Shown here: piece by piece, positions 52,320 to 61,400 of the stretch
Layout: the number at the start of each line of letters is the position of its first letter
Position numbering within the stretch: the stretch's first letter is position 1
Source of the DNA: Paramacrobiotus metropolitanus
Lineage: Eukaryota; Tardigrada; Eutardigrada; Parachela; Macrobiotidae
Assembly (NCBI RefSeq): GCF_019649055.1
Contig: NW_026570238.1
Location: forward strand, 1,524,385 to 1,588,384
Length of the DNA: 64,000 bases
Direction of reading: 5' to 3'
Notes under the pieces: generated by a model
What the model was told of the DNA's origin: nothing
The model's database searches: none
What the model saw: the letters and a program-made list of their open reading frames with translations, nothing else
Position numbers and translations under genes: made by a program

Positions 52320-55300
52320 CACGAGTGCCGGCCGACCAAGAGTCCAAGCTACCGGCACTGTTCTGCGTACGGGACCCGTTAGGTGAGCGGGTGACCGAGC
52401 AACCGGTACTGTAAAGCGCAAAAGCCCGTTAGGCAAACGAGCTAGCAAGAAACCGAGCGAGCGGATGCACAGAGCCCATTATGCGAACGAGTGAGCAAGC
52501 TGACGTTACTGTCTAGTGTGCGGGACCCCATTGCAGTAAGCGGGTGACCAAGCTCTCGGTACTGTCCAGTGTACGGGACCGTTAGGAGAGCGGGTGACCA
52601 AGCTCTCGGTACTGTCCAGTTTACGGGACCGTTAGGAGAGCGGGTGACCAAGTTACCGGTACTGTCCAGTGCACAGAGCCCATTAGGCAAACGAGTGACC
52701 AAGCTACCGGTACTGTCCATTGTGCGGCGCCCGGTAGGCGAACGAGTGACCAAGCTACCGGTACTGTCCAGTGTACGGGGATCATTAGGTGAGCGGGTGA
52801 CCTAGCTACCGGTTCTGTCCAGCGTGTGGGACCCGTTAGGTGAGCGGGAGACCCTAGCTCTCGGTACTGTCGAGTGCACAGAGCCCAAGCTGCCGGTACT
52901 GTCCAGTGCACGGGGATCATTTGGTGAGCTGGTGACCGAGCTACCGGTTCTCCAGCGTGCGGGACCCGTTAGGTGAGCGGGTGACCCTAGCTCTTGGTTC
53001 TGTCGAGTACACAGAGCCCAAGCTGCCGGTACTGTCCAGTGCACGGGGATCATTTGGTGAGCTGGTGACCGAGCTACCGGTACAGTCCATGTGCGGCGCC
53101 CGTTAGGCGAACGAGTGACCAAGCTACCGGTACTGTCCAGTGTACGGGGATCATTAGGTGAGCTGGTCACCAAGCTACCGGTACTGTCCAGTGTAAGGGG
53201 ATCATTAGGTGAGCGGGTGACCGAGCTACCGGTTCTCCAGCGTGCGGGACCCGTTAGGTGAGCGGGTGACCCTAGCTCTTGGTTCTGTCGAGTACACAGA
53301 GCCCAAGCTGCCGGTACTGTCCAGTGCACGGGGATCATTTGGTGAGCTGGTGACCGAGCTACCGGTACAGTCCATGTGCGGCGCCCGTTAGGCGAACGAG
53401 TGACCAACCTACCGGTACTGTCCAGTGTACCGGGATCATTAGATGAGCGAGTGACCTAGCTACCGGTGCTCCAGCATGCGGGACCCGTTAGGTGAGCGAG
53501 TGACCCTAGCTCACCGTACTGTCGAGTACACAGAGCCCAAGCTGCCGGTACTGTCCAGTGCACGGTGAATATTTGGTGAGCTGGTGACCGAGCTACCGGT
53601 ACAGTCCATTGTGCGGCGCACGTTAGGCGAACGTGTGACCAAGCTACCGGTACTGTCCAGTCTACGGGGATCGTTAGGTGAGCGAGTGACCTAGCTACCG
53701 GTGTTCCAGCGTGCGGGACCCGTTAGGTCAGCGGGTGACCCTAGCTCTTGGTTCTGTCGAGTACACAGAGCCCAAGCTGCCGGTACTGTCCAGTGCACGG
53801 GGATCATTTGGTGAGCTGGTGACCGAGCTACCGGTACAGTCCATGTGCGGCGCCCGTTAGGCGAACGAGTGACCAAGCTACCAGTACTGTCCAGTGTACC
53901 GGGATAATTAGATGAGCGAGTGACCTAGCTACCGGTGCTGTCCAGCGTACCGGGATCATTAGGTGACCCTAGCTCTCGGTACTATCGAGTACACAGAGCC
54001 CAAGCTGCCGGTACCGTCCAGTGCACGGGGATCATTTGGTGAGCTGGTGACCGAGCTACCGGTGCTCCAGCGTGCGGGACCCGTTAGGTGAGCGGGTGAC
54101 CCTAGCTCTTGGTACTGTCGAGTACACAGAGCCCAAGCTGCCGGTACTGTCCAGTGCACGGGGATCATTAGGTGAGCGGGTGACCGAGCTACCGGTACAG
54201 TCCATGTGCGGCGCCCGTTAGGGGAACGAGTGACCAAGCTACCGTTACTGTCCAGTGTACCGGGATCATTAGGTGACCCTAGCTCTCGGTACTATCGAGT
54301 ACACAGAGCCCAAGCTGCCGGTACTGTCCAGTGCACGGGGATCATTTGGTGAGCTAGTGACCGAGCTACCGGTGTTCCAGCGTGCGGGACCCGTTAGGTG
54401 AGCGGGTGACCCTAGCTCTTGGTTCTGTCGAGTACACAGAGCCCAAGCTGCCGGTACTGTCCAGTGCACGGGGATCATTTGGTGAGCTGGTGACCGAGCT
54501 ACCGGTTCTCCAGCGTGCAAGACCCGTTAGGTGAGCGGGTGACCCTAGCTCTTGGTTCTGTCGAGTACACAGAGCCCAAGCTGCCGGTACTGTCCAGTGC
54601 ACGGGGATCATTTGGTGAGCTGGTGACCGAGCTACCGGTGCTCCAGCGTGCGGGACCCGTTAGGTCAGCGGGTGACCCTAACTCTTGGTTCTGTCGAGTA
54701 CACAGAGCCCAAGCTGCCGGTACTGTCCAGTGCACGGGGATCATTTAAGGAGCTAGTGACCGAGCTACCGGTGCTCCAGCGTGCGGGACCCGTTAGGTGA
54801 GCGGGTGAACCTAGCTCTTGGTTCTGTCGAGTACACAGAGCCCAAGCTGCCGGTACTGTCCAGTGCACGGGGATCATTTGGTAAGCTGGTGACCGAGCTA
54901 CCGGTTCTCCAGCGTGCAGGACCCGTTAGGTGAGCGGGTGACCCTAGCTCTTGGTTCTGTCGAGTACACAGAGCCCAAGCTGCCGGTACTGTCCAGTGCA
55001 CGGGGATCATTTGGTGAGCTGGTGACCGAGCTACCGGTGCTCCAGCGTGCGGGACCCGTTAGGTCAGCGGGTGACCCTAGCTCTGGTTCTGTCGAGTACA
55101 GAGCCCAAGCTGCCGGTACTGTCCAGTGCACGGGGATCATTTGGTGAGCTGGTGACCGAGCTACCGGTACAGTCCATGTGCGGCGCCCGTTAGGCGAACG
55201 AGTGACCAAGCTACCGGTACTGTCCAGTGTACGGGGATCATTAGGTGAGCTGGTCACCAAGCTACCGGTACTGTCCAGTGCACGGTGATCATTTGGTGAG

Positions 55301-56297
55301 CTGGTGACCGAGCTACCGGTACAGTCCATTGTGCGGCGCACGTTAGGCGAACGAGTGACCAAGCTACCGGTACTGTCCAGTGTACGGGGATTATTAGGTG
55401 AGCGGGTGACCGAGCTACCGTTACAGTCCATGTGCGACGCCCGTTAGGCGAACGAGTGACCAAGCTACCGGTGCTGTCCAGCGTACCGGGATCATTAGGT
55501 GACCCTAGCTCTCGGTACTGTCGAGTACACAGAGTTCAAGCTGCCGGTACCGTCCAGTGCACGGGGATCATTTGGTGAGCTGGTGACCGAGCTACCGGTG
55601 CTCCAGCGTGCGGGACCCGTTAGGTGAGCGGGTGACCCTAGCTCTTGGTACTGTCGAGTACACAAAGCCCAAGCTGCCAGTACTGTCCAGTGCACGGGGA
55701 TCATTAGGTGAGCGGGTGACCGAGCTACCGGTACAGTCCATGTGCGGCGCCCGTTAGGGGAACGAGTGACCAAGCTACCGGTACTGTCCAGTCTACGGGG
55801 ATCATTAGGTGAGCGAGTGACCTAAGTACCGGTGCTCCAGCGTGCGGGACCCGTTAGGTGAGCGGGTCACCCTAGCTCTTGGTTCTGTCGAGTACACAGA
55901 GCCCAAGCTGCCGGTACTGTCCAGTGCACGGGGATCATTTGGTGAGCTGGTGACCGAGCTACCGGTTCTCCAGCGTGCAGGACCCGTTAGGTGAGCGGGT
56001 GACCCTAGCTCTTGGTTCTGTCGAGTACACAGAGCCCAAGCTGCCGGTACTGTCCAGTGCACCGGGATCATTTGGTGAGCTGGTGACCGAGCTACCGGTG
56101 CTCCAGCGTGCGGGACCCGTTAGGTCAGCGGGTGACCCTAGCTCTTGGTTCTGTCGAGTGCACAGAGCCCAAGCTGCCGGTACTGTCCAGTGCACGGGGA
56201 TCATTTGGTGAGCTGGTGACCGAGCTACCGGTACAGTCCATGTGCGGCGCCCGTTAGGCGAACGAGTGACCAAGCTACCGGTACTGTCCAGTGTACG
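52320..56297. repeat. Minisatellite array, about 4 kb, with 133-bp higher-order unit
   Basis: Diverged monomers of about 50-60 bp built on AGCTACCGGTACTGTCCAGT followed by a GG(G)ATCATTAGGTGAGCGGGTGACC-like part. From about 54.3 to 55.1 kb and again near 55.8-56.2 kb they form a regular higher-order unit: equivalent points fall 133 bp apart (for example 54366, 54499, 54632, 54765, 54898). The left end is more irregular, with ~50-bp units. Base composition is clearly more GC-rich than flanking DNA. Long minus-strand ORFs exist only because the monomers lack stops; 133 is not a multiple of three, so the frame changes every unit. It directly abuts the virus-like element. Confidence 0.95.
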
Positions 56298-56420
56298 GGA
56301 GAAGATATAGCGCTAGTTTACGGTCAACTCGGTTTCGGTCCGGTTCGGCTCGGTTTCGGTCCGGTTTTCAGTCGAACCGGTTTGGAGCCGGTTTGAACCG
56401 GTTGTTCCCCTTTCTTTGGT
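56298..56420. repeat. CGGTT/GGTTTCGG-rich junction sequence
   Basis: Short simple-sequence tract made of GGTTTCGGTCCGGTT-type words, ending in GAACCGGTTTGGAGCCGGTT. It lies exactly between the minisatellite and the BIR relic and shares the ACCGGT core with the array. Confidence 0.75.
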
Positions 56421-56472
56421 TTATTTTTCCCCACCCTCTTTTATTTATTCATGACATTTTATTTTATGGTAT

Positions 56473-56786
56473 TTACAAATGAAAATATAAATTATCAGGA
56501 CCATTGCTGGCAGGACAGTTGCTAGTCTTACATAAATGATCCCAACGGGGGTCAGAGAGAGGCTCAAAATCTTTAAGTTCACAGTTGCAGTAATAACACT
56601 GAACACAATCATGTGCGCCAAAATGAAAAATCCATCTCCAGCTAGTTCCATGGGTGAGGGTTTCAGATGTGGCCATCCTTTGAACGATTCCAAACGTGAT
56701 CCTAAGGTACCGTAGTTGCAGAAATCATCTATTTCGCGATCGGTTAGAGTGTTGCTGGCGTGTTCGGCGAGTTTATCAGCGAGCGT
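56473..56786 (-). pseudogene. BIR (IAP-repeat) domain relic, downstream part of the ARH3-like gene
   Basis: A single baculovirus-IAP repeat zinc fold. The first half (ESFKGWPHLKPSPMELAGDG) is read in one frame. The zinc-binding half (CVQCYYCNCELKDFEP, then a His and CKTSNCP at the expected C-x2-C-x16-H-x6-C spacing) is read in another. The break falls at A/T homopolymers near 56620-56630. BIR domains bind caspases or IAP-binding motifs and are carried by IAPs of animals and baculoviruses. No RING follows; a stop comes 13 residues after the last zinc ligand. Upstream, the BIR frame stays open back into the C-terminal end of the ARH-like sequence, suggesting one ARH-BIR protein originally, separated by a one-base shift near 56790. 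Not rebuilt here. Confidence 0.75.
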
Positions 56787-57691
56787 AATACTGTTTTGTA
56801 TCCATCACACAGTTGGAACCATGTCTGCGGTATACTTTTGAGACCGTGCCAAGCTCCGGCAATAGCACCCGCCAAGGTTGCAATTCCGTCAGTGCATCCA
56901 CCGACCCGTAGTGTGAGGGCCATGGTCGCTTCAAAAGCATTTTCAGGCGCCAGGCTGGTTCCTTTTAGTACGCAGTAAATAGCCATAGGTACAGCTTCTA
57001 GTCCCGCGGAATGATTACCAAGGGCTTTCACCACAACACTCGTTTCTTGAGACAGCAGCGTTTTCAAATGTACTAGTTTCGGAAGATACAGCTGAAGGTT
57101 AATGCCGGAGCCACACAGCGTGATTAGCATGTCCAGAAACTGTTCGGGAGTGAAGTAGGAGTAATGTAATGCTACGGCAATAGCGTAGGCTTGAAGTTCA
57201 CACGCTCCGTAAGCTTCCATCGTAGGATGCGTGAGTTCGGCAACGCTACGTACGTTGCGGATCATTAGCTCTGTTTGATGTCTAAAGTATAGTGGGTACG
57301 CTGAAATCCACGCCGCTGGGCCGTATCCTTTGAGGAACGTTTTCGGTACAATGTTTTCGGTAATGTGTCTAAGGTATTGTAATTGTTCCACTTCCAGTGA
57401 TGTATTATATCCTTAAGCTTCCCGAAAGCTGAACGTATGACGGGATGTGCGCTGTAATAAGCTTCAACGCACGCTCGAGCGGCAGACACTGCATCATAAC
57501 CCCATTATCCAGCAATGCATTACCCAGCGCGTTTGTTAAGACAGTCTTCTCACGATAAGAGCGGTAGTCTCGTGTATCAACGAACAACTGCGCAACCTTG
57601 TGAACAATACCATGATACGCCTTCAAGGGAACGCATAAGCATTCCCCCAGCAAACCCCAACTAAGCAACCACGAAATTGGTCCTTCTCCAT
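56747..57691 (-). pseudogene. ARH3-like ADP-ribosylglycohydrolase relic lacking metal-binding residues
   Basis: Related to ADPRS/ARH3, which removes ADP-ribose from serine and hydrolyses poly(ADP-ribose) with two Mg ions. Family landmarks in order: a start at 57691 leading into an FRGCL motif; GLLGECL after a break at the C4 run 57655-57658; then, in further frames, a helical middle; LGNHSAGLEAVPMAIYCVLK; and GGCTDGIATLAGAIAGAWHG. The metal ligands are gone: where ARH3 has Y-T-D-D-T this has Y-R-E-K-T, and the C-terminal GGDTDT reads GGCTDG. At least three frame changes occur (near 57655, 57440-57480 and 57400). Transcribed divergently from the 148-aa ORF. The loss of ligands lies in clean, in-frame stretches, so it likely predates the frameshifts. 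Confidence 0.8.
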
Positions 57692-57849
57692 TTTCCTTGC
57701 GAATGATAGATTTTTCAGTGCAACTCGAGTTTAAATATTCTAAAGAAAAAGTTGCTTTGTTTACAACCAATCACCGCTCTCATTTCTAAAACATTTTGAG
57801 TTTCCGAGCTACGTCACGTGCGGTTTGGCCAATCGGTAGGAGCCTACAG

Positions 57850-57857
57850 TATATAAG
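57850..57857. promoter_or_regulatory. TATA-like element in the divergent intergenic region
   Basis: TATATAAG, with a partial TATATA reading on the other strand. Located between the ARH-like relic (-) and the 148-aa ORF (+), 159 nt from the ARH start; direction uncertain. Confidence 0.35.
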
Positions 57858-58002
57858 GGCGTATCTATTTTTGATTTTTCAGCCAATCATCGATGTAATA
57901 AAGTGTTTTTTGTTTTGAATGACGTAAGCGTGAAAAGGCGGAGTCTGATCGGAATTTACGACCAATGGGGTAAGCGGTTGGTTTTCTCAGACACAACTGG
58001 AG

Positions 58003-58010
58003 TATAAAAG
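58003..58010 (+). promoter_or_regulatory. TATA box of the 148-aa element gene
   Basis: TATAAAAG 81 nt upstream of the ATG at 58084, within a spacer otherwise rich in CG-containing words. Position and sequence are canonical. Confidence 0.6.
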
Positions 58011-58083
58011 CGACGCGACTGGTCTTTTCCAAATCATTCTGAAAAAAAGTTGAGAGCAAGTTTTTTACCATATCTCAAGAGAA

Positions 58084-58530
58084 ATGGATTTCGCACGTAT
58101 TTTAGATGTTGTTGGTGATCATGATGGCTACACTGTGTACAAAGTCAATAGTGTGGTTAGCCTGTTCTGGAATGCTAAAGAAGTACGGGCATTTCTTGTG
58201 TTCGAAGCAAATGCGGATGCTGAGGGCTTGCGCAAAGCATGGAATAAAGGAATCCGATTCGGATACAATGAAATCACTGAATTGCTAAAGATCCTGAAGA
58301 GTGGACATTTGAAAGATTCGCTGGATAACGCAGCATCTGAAGGCAAACAGGAGAAAATGAAATTCGATGGCCCCGCTTGCCTGGAATTGACTTTGAAGGT
58401 GCACGAAAAGTACGGGCGCACGATCAGGTTTTCTCAGCCCGGACGCTCTGTTCAGCTACCATACATGGGGTTCATCGATGTGGCTCGAATCTTGGACGAT
58501 AGCTTTAAAGCGCAATCTCTTATTGTTTAA
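58084..58530 (+). CDS. 148-aa protein of the virus-like element, two PC4-like halves (tentative)
   Basis: The only intact ORF in the left arm of the element. No family is certain. It seems to be an internal duplication. Each half has a strand-rich part followed by a KGI/PGR-type strand and an amphipathic helix: NKGIRFGYNEITELLKIL in the first, PGRSVQLPYMGFIDVARIL in the second. That pattern recalls the PC4/p15 transcription-coactivator fold, whose hallmark is PGKKGISLxxEQWxxL; the similarity is weak and my inference. The repeated words FARILD and VARILD mark both ends. Its own TATA box is at 58003 and a TBP-like gene follows, so a transcription role would make sense. No transmembrane or signal sequence. 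Alternative: an unrelated small DNA-binding protein. Confidence 0.55.
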   Translation: MDFARILDVVGDHDGYTVYKVNSVVSLFWNAKEVRAFLVFEANADAEGLRKAWNKGIRFGYNEITELLKILKSGHLKDSLDNAASEGKQEKMKFDGPACLELTLKVHEKYGRTIRFSQPGRSVQLPYMGFIDVARILDDSFKAQSLIV

Positions 58531-58663
58531 CTGCCCTTCTCATGTTTTGTAACACTATAAAATTGTTGCTGTTGTTATTCTTGTTGGTTTTCTATTAGCC
58601 CCTTTGTTATGAAAAAAAAAGGCTGAAAAAACGCCATTATTTGCGACAGTCTCAGCAGTGAAG

Positions 58664-58672
58664 TATATAAAG
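58664..58672 (+). promoter_or_regulatory. TATA box of the TBP-like gene
   Basis: TATATAAAG, 35 nt upstream of the ATG at 58699, so the leader would be only a few nucleotides long, or translation starts at the next ATG (58711). Confidence 0.6.
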
Positions 58673-58698
58673 CCTTCTTGCTGACACTGTTGCAAGTA

Positions 58699-59238
58699 AT
58701 GCGTTCAGTCATGGAAATCCACAACATTATTCTGGCGGTGCAATTCAACGAGAAAGTTGATCTTCAGCATGTTTTAGACGTTTTGGGAAACATGCTACAA
58801 AGGTAAAATTTCAACGCAGTTAACATCAGACTTGCAGACCAGTCACATACATTCTGTCAAATCTTCCAGAATGGTAAGGTGATCGTAATAGGTGGTAAGT
58901 CCATAGAAGAATCAGATGGGCTATTAAAACAGTATTTAAGAATGTTGAGGTAAACTGCATTGACGTGACTATTAAGGAGCGCTTTGTGGCAAATATAGTC
59001 TGCACGTATGCTTACAGTGAAATAATAAATTTAAATAAGCTGTACAGCCAGATTTTGAAAGAAAAACCAACGGGTGTCGCATTTTTTCTACGAACCTGAG
59101 CTTTTTCCAGCGATCAAATTGCGGTTTCCGTTACTGAAAACTACCGTAAACGTTTTCCATACTGGAAAGTGTGTAGTTCTCGGAGGAGATCACTGTTGCA
59201 GATTCAACGCACAATTGAACAGATTGAAACCCTCCTAG
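58699..59238 (+). pseudogene. TBP-like (TATA-box-binding protein) gene of the element, broken
   Basis: Saddle-fold protein with two imperfect repeats, as in TBP. Repeat 1 (58699-58950) has FNAVNIRLADQS and FQNGKVIVIGGKSIEES, corresponding to the TBP stretch ending SGKMVVTGAKSEEQ; it is interrupted by an in-frame TAA at 58804-58806. Repeat 2 runs in a second frame (about 58950-59080) and, after a T6 run at 59082-59087, in a third. The third contains FYEPELFPAIKLRF and HTGKCVVLGG, matching the strongly conserved TBP motif SYEPELFPGLIYR and its following strand. Total size (~180 codons) equals the TBP core with no N-terminal extension. Giant DNA viruses encode TBPs; I know of no established Maverick example. 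Frames are not joined here. Confidence 0.82.
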
Positions 59239-59366
59239 AAAAGTATACCAATACGGTGTGGAAAAGTTAAAAACTTGATCGTTTCAGAAGCAACATTTGA
59301 AAGTTTTGTATTCGAGTTTATTGTGAAGTGGCCGATAGTTAGCAACAAAATCAGGAGAAATTAAAA

Positions 59367-59996
59367 ATGGAAAAACTGAGTTTTGATTTCCGCTTTAAAA
59401 CTCCCTGCGCGATATATATTTCTGGTCCAACTATGTCAGGAAAATCGACTTTTACAATGAATCTCTTGCGAAATCTGACGGAGAGTTTCACCACCCCCTG
59501 TTAGGATAGTATATGCTTATGGGACTTGGCAAGATGCCTTCCAAGATTTCGAAAAAATATTGAACTTGTCCAAGGTCTTAGTCCCATCGTAGAAGATGAG
59601 AATTTTTTGACAAAGACGTCCCAAGCCTGCTAGTTTTAGATGATTTAATGGAAGAAATTGCTGGAACGCCAAAGTGTTCCACGATTTTTACTCGCGACGT
59701 TCATCATAAAATGTTTCTGTAATTTTTATATCTCAAAATTTGTACAAACAAGGAAGGAGCATGCGTGATATTGCTCTGAATTCTCAGTACTTGGTAATTT
59801 TTAAATCAGTTCGCGATGTTCAGCAAGTTAAAACACTTGCACGTCAGTTAGGTATGCCACATATGCTGGAGGCCTACCGAAAGGCTATAAAGGAACCTTT
59901 GGTTATTTACTGATAAACCTTAGACCCGAAGCTCCAGACAATGTTCGCCTTCAGTCGCACGTGTTTGAGTATAGACGAATAATATATGAAAAATGA
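59367..59996 (+). pseudogene. FtsK/HerA- (A32-) type genome packaging ATPase, frameshifted
   Basis: Packaging ATPase of Maverick-type viruses, which drives DNA into the capsid. Walker A is GPTMSGKST near the start; Walker B is SLLVLDDLMEE. Between them YAYGTWQDAF matches the family; after them come FISQNLYKQG, RSMRDIALNSQYLV and the closing FEYRRIIYEK. Breaks: the C5 run at 59494-59498, one near 59570-59590, the T6 run at 59603-59608, one near 59713-59720 and one near 59898. Length (~210 codons) equals the family. The stop codon overlaps the next start by four bases (ATGA, 59993-59996). Confidence 0.88.
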
Positions 59997-60310
59997 AACC
60001 AGAAGATATTTTTCGACTTATTGAAGCGTTAAAGCTTCTGACACCACGTCAGAGAAGAAGCTTTTCCAGCTGGCAACTAAACAACAAATAAGCGCAATCG
60101 AAGAAGCCTGCTTAAACCTAGTTAAGCAACCCACCGGTCTTAGCAAAGTTGATTTAGCTCGGGCTCGAAAACATTCTTCAACAATCAAGCGTCTAGCTGA
60201 CCGCAGTACAGACCGTTCAAAAAACGTAAAATATTACAACAAAAGGCGGATTTCTCAACGTTTTGCTTCCAGTTTTAGGAACGTTGGTCTCCACTTTTCT
60301 AGCAAAATGA
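59993..60310 (+). pseudogene. Small basic core-type protein of the element, frameshifted
   Basis: Matches a small protein that regularly follows the ATPase in invertebrate Mavericks: a helical N-terminus (IFRLIEALKLL), a basic middle ending in STIKRLADRSTDRSKNVKYY, and a hydrophobic Gly/Leu/Val C-terminus (LPVLGTLVSTFLAK). Composition suggests a virion core or membrane-active peptide comparable to adenovirus small core proteins; this function is inference. Breaks at about 60050 and 60240. Overlaps the next start by ATGA (60307-60310). Confidence 0.6.
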
Positions 60311-61400
60311 AGACGTACGTTTTAGTTCCCGAAACCGAGTTTTTAAAACAAAAGCATGCTCGGAAGGTGTTCCCGCGCCGACTGCTTGGAAAAGGCTCAA
60401 GACATTGGTCATGAAATTACACAGCAGCTCATGGCGAAGGCTGCTTTTGATTACCAGCGTTCAAACAATACGGGTAACGCTCCAGTCGCGACTCCATTGT
60501 TGGAAACAGTGCAGGTTGAGTCTGCTGCTGCTACCAATACGTCACCCATAATGATTGATAAAAAGTATACAAGCTCATTCTACAGGTGTTCTTAAAGATC
60601 AATATAGTCAAGCGGGTCCAAACGTAACCCATCAAGTTGTGCAGGCTGTGCCGACATTTCAAGAACAGGGTACTCAAGCAACAGCCTCACCGTTAGTTGA
60701 ATATAAGTATGTCGAGGTACCATCACAACCAATTGTACAATATGTACAAGTGCCTGGTGAGCCGCAAATACAAGTTGTTCCAAGCAAACCGGTAGTCAAA
60801 CATGTTTATCGGAAGCCGAAAAAACCCGCTTTGGTCAAAAAGTCCATGTTAGACGCATTCCGAAATCCGATAACACTTTAAATGCCGCTATAGAATACGC
60901 TCCTACTCCGCCTAGTGTTCCGATAGTAGAATTTCCTGCTGATGGTGTGTTAGAATATCAAGTACCTGTCAATGGATCTTTTCCGGCTTTGGAAAATACT
61001 CAACCAGCTATTGAAGGGTCAAAAGCGCTGTCCGTTAAACCGAAAACTTTAAACCGGCTCCGGCAAAAAGACAAAGATCAGCAACTTGCTATTGAAGGGT
61101 CGAAAACGGTGGCAATTAGGCCAAAAACCTCTAAAAGCTCCAAAAGGCCACACCAAAACCTAAGAAAGGGCTGCAATTGCTAGTGGTTCTGAAAGATTAG
61201 CAATAGAAGCCAGTGAGGAAGAGCAAGCAGCTATTACCGACGCAACGCCGCTTAAGGCTTTAACTTACATACAATCAAATAAGGCTGAAAGTTCAGGTCA
61301 GCACAAAATACAGTTGAGAAAACGTAATAAACCGTCAGGACCTCCCGCTAAAAGACACAAAGGTGGTATACAAAGAGGCGGCTGGCTCTCGTACACATGA
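60307..61400 (+). pseudogene. Pro/Val-rich structural-type protein of the element, frameshifted
   Basis: Begins MKTYVLVPETEFLKQK, the same start pattern (M-x-x-YLVPE-like) as a conserved Maverick protein of unknown role. The middle is low-complexity, rich in Pro, Val and Gln (EYKYVEVPSQPIVQYVQV). Later parts repeat SKTVAIRPKTSK-like Lys-rich words about 40 residues apart, including LAIEGSKT twice. The C-terminus KRHKGGIQRGGWLSYT resembles the basic-then-GxGW ending seen in homologues. At least four frame changes. Overlaps the integrase start by ATGA (61397-61400). Confidence 0.55.

Noticed and set aside
52442-56273. Many long minus-strand ORFs (60-200 codons) with repeated Pro/Thr/Trp words
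   Set aside because: They are readings of the minisatellite. The 133-bp unit shifts frame each time and no start, splice or domain is conserved.
56445-56693. 82-codon hydrophobic minus-strand ORF read as a membrane protein
   Set aside because: After the break near 56625 it is the wrong frame of the BIR domain; the zinc-ligand pattern in the neighbouring frame explains the sequence.
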